A DNA stretch of 64,000 nucleotides. Source: SG8-30 sp964406445 (GTDB lineage: Bacteria; Pseudomonadota; Gammaproteobacteria; Steroidobacterales; Steroidobacteraceae). The first letter of the stretch is position 1, and the number at the start of each line of letters is the position of its first letter. This document shows, piece after piece, positions 7,161-14,822 of the stretch. The stretch is taken from the NCBI GenBank assembly GCA_964406445.1, contig CAYORU010000001.1, positions 62,001-126,000 on the forward strand, written 5' to 3'. A program made the position numbers and the translations under genes. The notes beneath the pieces are model-generated. The model searched no databases. It saw only the letters and a program-made list of their open reading frames with translations, and had not been told where the DNA came from.

Positions 7161-7841
7161 ATGAAACTTCTAGTTGTCGAAGACGAGCACAAGACGGCGG
7201 ACTACGTCCGCCAAGGGCTGATGGAAGCCGGGTTCGTCGTCGACTTGGCGCGCGATGGGCCCGATGGCCTGCACATGGCCACGACCGAGCATTACGACCT
7301 GATCGTGCTCGACGTCATGCTGCCGGGCATGGATGGGCGGAAGATCCTGCAATCCATCCGGGCGGCCGGAAACCAGGTGCCGGTGCTGTTCCTGACCGCT
7401 CGCAGCAGCGTCGACGATCGCGTCCAGGGATTGGAACTGGGCGCCGACGACTATTTGGTCAAGCCGTTCGCGTTCTCAGAGTTGCTCGCACGCGTCCGGA
7501 CGTTGTTGCGCAGAGGGGGAGCGCCTGCTCCGCACGATCGCATCCAGATTGCGGACCTGGAACTGGATCTGGCCCGCCGTCGCGCCACGAGGTCCGGGCA
7601 GCGTATCAACCTGACCAGCAAGGAGTTCGCCTTGCTCGAACTGCTGGCGCGCCGCCAGGGCGAAGTGCTGCCCCGCTCGCTGATCGCCTCGCAGGTCTGG
7701 GACATGAACTTCGACAGCGACACCAACGTCATCGACGTCGCGATCCGGCGGCTGCGCGCCAAGATCGACGACAACTTCGAGCCCAAGCTCATCCAGACCG
7801 TACGTGGCATGGGCTACACCCTGGACCTGCCGGATGCCTGA
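7161..7841 (+). CDS. copR: Heavy-metal response regulator (CusR/CopR family)
   Basis: A 226-residue OmpR-type regulator. The receiver domain has E7-D8, the phosphoacceptor D51 in LIVLDVMLPGMDG, the Thr of FLTARSS and the Lys of LVKPFAF. The C-terminal winged helix shows INLTSKEFALLELL and VDVAIRRLRAKID-like signatures ending in VRGMGYTLD. The length and the sequence MKLLVVEDEHKTADYVRQGL place it in the copper/silver CusR-CopR-PcoR group. The ATG at 7161 starts the receiver domain at its normal place; a longer frame to 7092 would add a random tail. It is followed by the sensor kinase with an 8-nt overlap and probably activates the copper operon through the GATTAC boxes. Confidence 0.93.
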   Translation: MKLLVVEDEHKTADYVRQGLMEAGFVVDLARDGPDGLHMATTEHYDLIVLDVMLPGMDGRKILQSIRAAGNQVPVLFLTARSSVDDRVQGLELGADDYLVKPFAFSELLARVRTLLRRGGAPAPHDRIQIADLELDLARRRATRSGQRINLTSKEFALLELLARRQGEVLPRSLIASQVWDMNFDSDTNVIDVAIRRLRAKIDDNFEPKLIQTVRGMGYTLDLPDA

Positions 7842-9246
7842 CCGGATTGCCTTTCTGCGCCGTCCGGCCTCGCTCTCCGCACGGGTCACCGGCCTCGTCG
7901 GCATCGCGATGATGGTGGTGCTCCTGCTGTTCAGCTGGGTCAGCGTGCGATCCCTGGACCGGCATTTCGCCGAAATGGATGAGGAAGAGTTGGGCGTGAT
8001 CGCGAGTTCGGTCATCCGGGCGCTGGGCGAGGTGCAGGACGGAAGCGATGCGCAGGCTTTGCGCCGTGCGGTTCGGGGGCATCACGGGGTCTTCTACTAC
8101 GTCGCCGACGCCAACGGAAAGACGCTCTATGCGCCGACGGACGGCCCGGACATGACGAGCTTCGCCAAGCGCGTGTCTCCCGTCCGTCTGGCGGACTTGC
8201 AACGCATGACGATATGGGAGGAGAACGGGAAGTCCTATCGAGGCGGTGTCGTCCTCGTCGGAGACGACGCCAGACTGAACGATACCTACACGATCGCGGT
8301 GGCGATGGACATCGGTGGGCACCTCGACTTCATCCGGAGCTTCAAGCGCATCCAATGGTGGACCATCTGCGTGGTCATGTGCATCGCGATCCTGGTCGCA
8401 TGGTTCGCTGTGCGCTGGGGGCACATCCCGATCCGCAGAGCGAACGAGAAGATTCGCGCGATCACCTCGTCCAAGCTGTATCTGCGATTGGATTCCAAAG
8501 CCGTGCCAATCGAGTTGGAGGAAACGATCGAGTCCTTCAACGACATGCTTGGGCGCATCGAGGATGGGTTCGAGCAACTGGCGAACTTCTCCGCCGACAT
8601 CGCCCACGAGTTGCGCACGCCGGTCACGAACTTGACCACGCAGACCGAAGTCGCGCTCGGTCAGGCCCGCTCGGCCGACGAGTATCGGGAGATCCTCTAC
8701 TCCAACCTGGAAGAGTTCGGGCGCCTGAACCGCATGATCAACGACATGCTGTTCCTGGCGCAGACCGAGAACGATCCGGGCAATCTGAATCTGGAGAGCG
8801 TGGTCCTAGATGATGCCGTCCGGGGGCTTTTCGAGTACTTCGAGGCCTTGGTGGAAGAGCGGGGTGTGAAGCTAGAACTTCGTGGCCGAACCACTCCGGT
8901 GCGCGGCGACCGGGAAATGCTTCGCCGAGCCCTCAGCAATCTGATCTCCAATGCGATCCGGTACACGCCCAGCGGCGAGACGATCACAGTGAGATTTTCG
9001 CAGAACGAGCGAGACATCATCATCAGCGTGGAGAATCCCGGCGAGAAGATTCCGCCCGAGGAACTCTCCCGGATCTTCAACCGCTTCTACCGGGTGGGAC
9101 ACGCCGTCCATAGAAAGGGCGAAGGAGCCGGGCTGGGACTGGCCATCGTCAAATCCATTGTCGAGGCGCATGGCGGGTCGGTCAGCGTGCTGTCCGACGA
9201 GAGTCTGACCAAGTTCTACATCCTGTTGCCGCTAACCCATGGTTGA
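7834..9246 (+). CDS. copS: Heavy-metal sensor histidine kinase (CusS/CopS family)
   Basis: A 470-residue membrane kinase. Membrane segments lie at about 18-38 and 176-196, enclosing a periplasmic sensor of about 135 residues containing HHGVFYYV near 83-90. A HAMP linker follows, then the H-box FSADIAHELRTPVTNL with H258. The N-box (LSNLISNAIRYTP), the G1/F boxes (NPGEKIPPEELSRIFNRFYR) and G2 (GAGLGLAIVKSIVEAHGG) complete the ATPase domain. It should phosphorylate the regulator encoded immediately upstream in response to periplasmic copper or silver. The start overlaps the regulator's stop by 8 nt. Confidence 0.93.
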   Translation: MPDRIAFLRRPASLSARVTGLVGIAMMVVLLLFSWVSVRSLDRHFAEMDEEELGVIASSVIRALGEVQDGSDAQALRRAVRGHHGVFYYVADANGKTLYAPTDGPDMTSFAKRVSPVRLADLQRMTIWEENGKSYRGGVVLVGDDARLNDTYTIAVAMDIGGHLDFIRSFKRIQWWTICVVMCIAILVAWFAVRWGHIPIRRANEKIRAITSSKLYLRLDSKAVPIELEETIESFNDMLGRIEDGFEQLANFSADIAHELRTPVTNLTTQTEVALGQARSADEYREILYSNLEEFGRLNRMINDMLFLAQTENDPGNLNLESVVLDDAVRGLFEYFEALVEERGVKLELRGRTTPVRGDREMLRRALSNLISNAIRYTPSGETITVRFSQNERDIIISVENPGEKIPPEELSRIFNRFYRVGHAVHRKGEGAGLGLAIVKSIVEAHGGSVSVLSDESLTKFYILLPLTHG

Positions 9247-9668
9247 GGCGCATTCCCCCGCATCGCCACGCATCGTGAGCCCGATGAATCATAGTGACCC
9301 GATGACGTATCTCCTCCCGAACGTCGGCTCGTCGGGATCAATGGAAGTACCTCGCTTGGGCCAGAGCCGTTAAAGGCCGCGGGTCGGCATGGAGCGAGAC
9401 CAGTGTTCAGTCCCCAGGCGACGACAAACTGCCAGTCCGCGCTGATGGGGCGACAGCAATCGGCTGCGGCGTGATTTGCATGTCACCGAGACTAGATGCG
9501 TCCCGTCGTAACGTCTGTCTCGAAGTGGCGGTTGGTAGCCGTCGCCGGAACGCAGTAGACTGACTATGAACGCTGGCAGTGCCTATGGGCTGACATTAGG
9601 CCCACAATGCGGCCCATATCACCGCCGGCGTGGACAAGAAGACCTCATCAATCAACCGCTTAGGGACC
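9247..9668. other. Gene-free end of the island
   Basis: About 420 bases between the sensor kinase and the tRNA-Gly 3' end. Only short frames exist, none with recognisable content. No integrase gene, terminal repeat or terminator with a clear stem was found. If this is an island edge, the integrase is at the other end or has been lost. Confidence 0.5.
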
Positions 9669-9694
9669 GGGTTCGATTCCCATCACCCGCTCCA
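9669..9694 (+). other. Candidate attachment site: 3' end of tRNA-Gly without its 5' half
   Basis: The 26 bases from 9669 begin GGGTTCGATTCCCATCACCC and end in GCTCCA. This is the T-loop, T-stem 3' side, acceptor strand and CCA end of proteobacterial tRNA-Gly. The bases upstream do not form the rest of a tRNA (no matching acceptor 5' strand GCGGGTG, D-arm or anticodon arm), and the T-stem 5' side is already mismatched (ACC before GGG). This is what an integrative element leaves at its distal end after inserting into the 3' end of a tRNA gene. It coincides with the change from the metal island to higher-GC chromosomal genes. Confidence 0.65.
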
Positions 9695-9873
9695 CTACTC
9701 CAGCCTCCACGCATCCGGCGCCCGACCGCCCGGCATGGCGGGTCTCGACCTTCGGGCTGGGGAAGTAGACGGCGCCAGGCAAGCACGGGCCCCGCCTGAA
9801 CTTCCCGCGCGGTGTGGGGTCACCACGATCTCGTCTGCGTCGCTCGCGTCACCCCAGCCCGAAGGAGCCGCTC

Positions 9874-10947
9874 ATGCTGTCGTTCTGGAAGAGGATCGCC
9901 ACGGGCGCCGCCATCGCGATGGCGGGCCTCGCGCCGGCCCTCGCCCAGGACGCGGCGCCCGTCGCCGTCGCCGCGCCGCGGCAGATCGAGGTCGGCGAGC
10001 AGGTCCGGCTGACCGGCACGCTGACCGCGGAGCGCAGCGCGCGGCTGTCGCCGCGGGTCGACGGGCTCGTGGCGCGGATGCGCGCGGAGGCCGGCGACCG
10101 GGTCAAGGCCGGCGCACCCCTGCTCGAGCTGGACGCGACCCTGGCGCGGCTCGCGCTCGAACGCGCCAAGGCGGGCACGGCCGAAGCCCGGGCCCGCGCG
10201 GCCGAAGCCGAGCGGCTCGCCGGCGAGGCCCGCCGGCTCGTCGCCGAGCGGCACCTGCCCCGGACGGAACTGGAGCGTCGCGAGGCCGATGCCACGCTTG
10301 CGGCGGCGGCGCTCGAGGCGGCCGAGTCGGCGGAACGCGAGCAGGCCGAGCTGGTCCGCCGCCACGTCGTGCCCGCGCCGTTCGCGGGCGTCGTCGCGCG
10401 GCGGCTCGCCGACGTCGGCGAGTGGGTCGGCCGCGGCACGCCGGTGTTCGAGCTGGTCGGCACCGACCGCATCCGCCTCGACGTGCAGGCGCCGCAGGAG
10501 CGCTACGCGGCCATCGCCGCGGGCGCGTCGGTGCGGGTGCTGGCCGACGCGCTCGGCCCCGAGCCGCTGGCGGGACGGATCGCGGCCATCGTGCCGGTGA
10601 CCGACCCGACCGCGCGCACGTTCCTGGTGCGGATCCTGGTCGACGGCGCGGGCGGCAAGCTGCTGCCCGGCACCTCGGCGACGGCGATCATCGAGTTGCC
10701 GGGCGCGGAACAGGCCCTCGCGGTGCCCCGCGACGCACTGCTGCGCTATCCGGACGGCACGCACAGCGTGTTCGTGCTGCGCCAGGCCGGCGGCAGGACC
10801 CTCGCGGAAGAGCGCCGGGTGCGGATCGGCCGCAGCGCCGCCGAGGTCGAGATCCTCGACGGCATCGCGCCGGGCGACCGGGTCGTGGTGCGGGGCAACG
10901 AGGCCCTGCGCAGCGGCCAGGCTGTGCGGGTCGTGGCCGGGCCCTGA
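9874..10947 (+). CDS. RND efflux periplasmic adaptor subunit
   Basis: A 357-residue membrane-fusion protein. A signal peptide (MLSFWKRIATGAAIAMAGLA, cleaved near ALAQD) is followed by a barrel-sandwich half-motif (RLSPRVDGLVARMRAEAGDR), an Ala/Glu/Arg-rich helical hairpin (residues about 100-165) and the second lipoyl half (VPAPFAGVVARRLADVGEWV). It would link the permease encoded next to an outer-membrane channel. The ATG at 9874 has GAAGGAG 6 nt upstream. It ends 2 nt before the permease start. No TolC gene is adjacent, so the channel must be encoded elsewhere, possibly by the one at 58,167. Confidence 0.9.
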   Translation: MLSFWKRIATGAAIAMAGLAPALAQDAAPVAVAAPRQIEVGEQVRLTGTLTAERSARLSPRVDGLVARMRAEAGDRVKAGAPLLELDATLARLALERAKAGTAEARARAAEAERLAGEARRLVAERHLPRTELERREADATLAAAALEAAESAEREQAELVRRHVVPAPFAGVVARRLADVGEWVGRGTPVFELVGTDRIRLDVQAPQERYAAIAAGASVRVLADALGPEPLAGRIAAIVPVTDPTARTFLVRILVDGAGGKLLPGTSATAIIELPGAEQALAVPRDALLRYPDGTHSVFVLRQAGGRTLAEERRVRIGRSAAEVEILDGIAPGDRVVVRGNEALRSGQAVRVVAGP

Positions 10948-10949
10948 TC

Positions 10950-13900
10950 ATGCTCGAGAGGTTCACCCGCCACGGCACGCTGCTCGCCGTCGCCGTGCTC
11001 GTCTTCTGCGTGCTGGCCGTCACGGCCGCCGTACGCATGCCCGTGCAGATGATCCCGGACCTGGAGGTGCGCACAGTCAACGTGGACACCCTCTGGCCGG
11101 GCGCCACGCCGCAGGACGTGGAAAGGGAAATCCTCATCGAGCAGGAGCGCTACCTGCGCACCGTCCCGAACCTGCGTCGAATGGTCTCGTCCGCGGAGAC
11201 GGGGCTCGCGGAGATCCGGCTCGAGTTCCCCTTCGGCACCGACATCAGCGACGCCCTGATCCGCGTCAACAACGCGCTGAGCCAGGTCCCCTCCTACCCC
11301 GAGAACACCGAAGAGCCGCGCCTCTCGACCAGCTCGTTCTCGGAAAACGCCTTCATGTACTACCGGCTGATCGCGCGCGACGGCAACCCGCTCGGGCTCG
11401 ACCTGAACCGCATGCAGGACTTCGCCGAGGACTTCGTGCGGCCGCGTATGGAACGCGTGCCGGGCGTGTCCCGCGTGGACGTCGGCGGCGGCGCGGCGCG
11501 GGAGGTGCGAATCGAGGTGGACGCCGCCCGGCTCGCCGAGCGCGGCATCACGCTGCTCGAGCTGCGCGACGCGGTGCGGGCACGCAACCGCGACGCTTCG
11601 GGCGGGGACGTGGACAGCGGCAAGCGCCGCTACCTGGTGCGCACCCTCGGACGGTTCGAGACCGTGGAGGACCTCGAGAGGCTGATCCTCGCGCGCCGCG
11701 GCGACTCGATCGTGCGCCTCGGCGACGTCGCGAGCGTGAGCCTGGGCCACGCCGAGCTGCGCGGCCTCGCCTACAGCGCGGGCCAGCGCACGCTGAACCT
11801 CTCCGTCAGCCGCGAGAGCGGCTCCAACGTCATCGCCATCAAGCGCGGGCTCGAGCCGGTCGTCGACGACCTCAACGAGAACCTGCTGGCGCGCAACGGG
11901 CTCGAGCTGCGCCTGGTCAGCGACGACGTCCGCTACGTCGAGGAATCGGTCGGCAACGTGTTCCGCAACCTCGCGCTGGGCGCGGCGCTCGCGACCCTGG
12001 TCATGTACCTGTTCCTCCGGTCGCCGCAGGCGACGCTGGTCGGCGCGATGGGCATCCCGCTCAGCACCCTGGCCGCGTTCCTCGGCCTGCTGCTCTTCGG
12101 CCGGACCATCAACGTGATCTCGCTCGCCGGCATCGCCTTCGCGATCGGCATGACGGTGGACAACACCATCGTCGTGCTCGAGAACATCGAGCGGCTGCGC
12201 CGCGAGGGCATGGCCCGCCTGCAGGCTGCGGTCGAGGGCGTGCGCGAGGTCTGGCCGGCGGTGCTCGCCTCGACGCTGACCACGGTGATCGTCTTCACGC
12301 CGATCCTGTTCGTCGAGCAGGAGGCGGGCCAGCTCTTCTCGGACATCGCCATCGCGATCTCGTCGGCGATCCTCGCCTCCATGGCGGTCGCCATCGCCGT
12401 GGTGCCCGCGACCATCGCACGGCTCGGCTTCGCCGGGCGGGCCGGCGAGCACGGCGGGAGCCGCGCGCAGGGAGCGCTGCTCGCGGGCATCGGCCGGCTC
12501 CTCGCCCGGCCGCTGCCGCGCCGCCTCGCAGCCTTCGCGGCGCCAGCCGCGCTGCTGGCGCTGGTCGCCGTGCTCGTGCCCCCGGCCGAGTACCTGCCCG
12601 AGGGCGAGGAACCGAAGGTCTTCGCCCGCATGATCGCGCCGCCCGGCTACAACCTCGCCGAGATGCAGCGCATCGCCGGCCCGATCAACGCCGGGCTCGC
12701 GGCCAGCCTCGAGGACGAGCCAGAGCGCTTCGACCGCGGCGAGACCTCGATGCCGGCGCTCGCGACGGCGAACCTCTGGGTGTCCGCGGGCGGGCTGTTC
12801 GTCGTCGCGGAGCCGAAGCGTCCCGGCGACGTCGATGCGCTGATGACGGCATTGAACGCGCGCTTCCGCGAGGAGCCGGGCATGCGCGCCTTCGCCTCGC
12901 GGGGCTCGATCATCTCGAGCAACGACGGCGGCACGCGCAGCGTCAACGTGGACATCTCCGGCCAGGACCTGGGCGAGCTCTACGCCGCCGCCGACGGCGC
13001 CTTCCGCGCCGCGCAGGAGATCTTCGACCGCCCGCAGGTCAATTCCGAGCCGGCCTCGCTCTCGCTCGACCAGCCGCTGCTCGAGATCCATCCGGACTGG
13101 GAGCGCCTCGCCGAGCTCGGCTTCAGCGCGCAGGGCTTCGGCTTCGCCGCGGCGGCGCTCGCGGACGGCGCCTTCGTCGACGAGTTCCTGCTCGGCGACG
13201 AGCGGATCGACATCACGCTCTATGGCCAGGCGGGCTCCTCGCAGGACGTCGACGCGCTGCGACGGCTGCCGGTGGCCACGCCCAGCGGCGCGGTGCTGCC
13301 GCTCGAGGCGCTCGCGCGCCTCGAGGACACGGTCGACAGCGACGCGGTCCGGCGCGTGGACGGCCGCCGCACCGTGACCGTGAGCATCGTGCCGCCACGC
13401 GACGTGGCGCTCGAGACCGCGGTCGCCGAGGTGCAGGCGAAGCTGCTGCCGCGGCTCTCCGCGCAGGGCCTGGTCACCCCCGGCATGTCGCTCGACGTGT
13501 CCGGCGCCGCGGACCAGCTTGAGGAGACGCGGCGCTCCCTCGGCGTGAACTTCCTGCTGGCCACGCTGCTGAGCTACCTGCTGCTGGTCGCCGTCTTCCG
13601 GCACTGGGGCTGGCCGCTCGTGATCCTGGTCACCGTGCCGCTCGGACTCGCCGGCGGAATCCTGGGCCTCGCGCTCGTCAACGCGCTGGGGCTGCGCCTG
13701 CCCTTCGACATGATCACGATGCTCGGCTTCCTGATCCTGCTCGGCACCGTCGTCAACAACCCGATCCTGGTGGTCGACCGGACCCGCGAGCTGCTGCGCA
13801 AGGGCGGGACGCTGGCTGCGGACGCCGTGCAGCAGGCGGTGGCTTCGCGGCTGCGGCCCATCCTCATGACGACCCTCACGACGGCCTTCGGCCTGGCACC

Positions 13901-14084
13901 GCTGGTGCTCATTCCCGGCGCGGGGACGGAGCTCTATCGCGGCCTCGGGGTCGTGGTCCTCTCCGGGCTCCTGTGCTCGACCGTGGTCACGCTGACCGCC
14001 CTGCCGGCGCTCCTCGTCGAGCTGCTGCAGTGGCGCGAGCGCCTGGCGCCCGGCCGGGGCCCGGCCGCCGCACCCGGGCAGTAG
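10950..14084 (+). CDS. RND-family efflux permease (AcrB/HAE1-like)
   Basis: A 1,044-residue inner-membrane proton-driven pump with the duplicated RND plan. The N-terminal helix is followed by VRMPVQMIPDLEVRTVNV and WPGATPQDVEREI, a large periplasmic loop, a helix cluster around 340-520, a second loop, and the final cluster containing GTVVNNPILVVDRTREL. The TM4 motif reads GMTVDNTIVVLENIERL. Only one of the two Asp residues usual in hydrophobe pumps (VDD) is present, the second being Asn. It lies 2 nt after the adaptor, so the two are co-transcribed. Substrate unknown; the absence of Cus-type methionine features argues against a copper pump. Confidence 0.92.
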   Translation: MLERFTRHGTLLAVAVLVFCVLAVTAAVRMPVQMIPDLEVRTVNVDTLWPGATPQDVEREILIEQERYLRTVPNLRRMVSSAETGLAEIRLEFPFGTDISDALIRVNNALSQVPSYPENTEEPRLSTSSFSENAFMYYRLIARDGNPLGLDLNRMQDFAEDFVRPRMERVPGVSRVDVGGGAAREVRIEVDAARLAERGITLLELRDAVRARNRDASGGDVDSGKRRYLVRTLGRFETVEDLERLILARRGDSIVRLGDVASVSLGHAELRGLAYSAGQRTLNLSVSRESGSNVIAIKRGLEPVVDDLNENLLARNGLELRLVSDDVRYVEESVGNVFRNLALGAALATLVMYLFLRSPQATLVGAMGIPLSTLAAFLGLLLFGRTINVISLAGIAFAIGMTVDNTIVVLENIERLRREGMARLQAAVEGVREVWPAVLASTLTTVIVFTPILFVEQEAGQLFSDIAIAISSAILASMAVAIAVVPATIARLGFAGRAGEHGGSRAQGALLAGIGRLLARPLPRRLAAFAAPAALLALVAVLVPPAEYLPEGEEPKVFARMIAPPGYNLAEMQRIAGPINAGLAASLEDEPERFDRGETSMPALATANLWVSAGGLFVVAEPKRPGDVDALMTALNARFREEPGMRAFASRGSIISSNDGGTRSVNVDISGQDLGELYAAADGAFRAAQEIFDRPQVNSEPASLSLDQPLLEIHPDWERLAELGFSAQGFGFAAAALADGAFVDEFLLGDERIDITLYGQAGSSQDVDALRRLPVATPSGAVLPLEALARLEDTVDSDAVRRVDGRRTVTVSIVPPRDVALETAVAEVQAKLLPRLSAQGLVTPGMSLDVSGAADQLEETRRSLGVNFLLATLLSYLLLVAVFRHWGWPLVILVTVPLGLAGGILGLALVNALGLRLPFDMITMLGFLILLGTVVNNPILVVDRTRELLRKGGTLAADAVQQAVASRLRPILMTTLTTAFGLAPLVLIPGAGTELYRGLGVVVLSGLLCSTVVTLTALPALLVELLQWRERLAPGRGPAAAPGQ

Positions 14085-14211
14085 CCGACACAGGCGGCGG
14101 AGCGGCCGCAAGGGAGGCGCGGTTTCCCGCAGGTCCGGCCGGCGCGAACTGTCGATAGACTCGGGTCTCTTCGACCGCATGCTGCGGTCCGGAACCTGGT
14201 GGAGGACCGCA

Positions 14212-14712
14212 GTGCTGAAAACGACCCTGGCTACCCTGATCGCCCTGACCCTCGTCGCGGCCGCCGGCTGCGGCAAGGACGCTCCCCCGGCCGGGGAGGC
14301 CGCCCCCGGCACGCCCGCCGCCGCAGGCGCGATGCCGCCCCATCCCGTCCCGGCCGCGCCGGCGGACTCCGTCGACCTGTCGGGCATCGCGAAGGCCGAG
14401 GGCGGCAGGACCGTCGCCGAGATCTATGCCGACAAGGCCGGGCTCGCCGGCCAGACGGTGATCTTCCGCGGCAAGGTCGTCAAGACGAACGCCGGCATCA
14501 TGAACCTGAACTGGCTGCACGTTCGCGACGGCTCCGGCGAGGAAGGCACGAACGACCTCACCGTCACGACCACGGACCCGCTGCCCGCGGTCGGCGACAC
14601 CGTGCTGGTCACCGGCACCGTCGCCCTCGACCGGGACTTCGGCATGGGCTACACCTACGGGATCCTGGTCGAGCAGGCGAAGCTCGCGATCGAGCCCGTC
14701 GCCGCGCCGTAG
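14212..14712 (+). CDS. NrfJ-like OB-fold lipoprotein
   Basis: A 166-residue lipoprotein. The signal sequence ends in a lipobox with the acylated Cys at residue 20 (TLVAAAGC). A Pro/Ala-rich spacer leads to an OB-fold domain typical of NrfJ-type proteins: TVAEIYADKAGLAGQTVIFR, then GKVVKTNAGIMNLNWLHVRDG, DLTVTT and GDTVLVTGTVALDRDFGMGY. The GTG at 14212 is chosen because GGAGG (14201-14205) is 6 nt upstream, whereas an ATG at 14179 would lack a ribosome site and spoil the signal peptide. The domain is linked to redox or haem-protein maturation in some genomes; the role here is unknown. Confidence 0.75.
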   Translation: MLKTTLATLIALTLVAAAGCGKDAPPAGEAAPGTPAAAGAMPPHPVPAAPADSVDLSGIAKAEGGRTVAEIYADKAGLAGQTVIFRGKVVKTNAGIMNLNWLHVRDGSGEEGTNDLTVTTTDPLPAVGDTVLVTGTVALDRDFGMGYTYGILVEQAKLAIEPVAAP

Positions 14713-14822
14713 CCGCCGGCGGACCGGCCGCGCCTGCGTATTGATCTCGCCGGCGTAGTCGGCCAAGGTGGTCCAGGGGGCCGAGACGGCCTCCCAGTCA
14801 CTCTTTGCTCATGGAGGAAGCC

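Noticed and set aside
9669..9694. A complete tRNA gene
   Set aside because: Only the 3' arm is present; the preceding bases cannot form the D-arm, anticodon arm or acceptor 5' strand.
9566..9799. A 77-codon plus-strand frame across the tRNA-Gly 3' end
   Set aside because: It runs through the attachment-site sequence, has no ribosome site and shows no recognisable content.
10950..14084. The first RND pump as a copper/silver (CusA-type) exporter belonging to the island
   Set aside because: It lies beyond the tRNA-Gly boundary, lacks the CusA-type TM4 sequence and methionine-rich features, and has no copper box upstream.
10746..14387. A 1,213-codon minus-strand open frame opposite the RND pump
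   Set aside because: It is a GC-bias shadow: composition is Arg/Gly/Asp/His-rich with no domains, and the plus strand encodes a canonical RND permease in the same place. The same reasoning removes other long antisense frames, for example at 14655-17342, 24057-25394 and 52898-55648.
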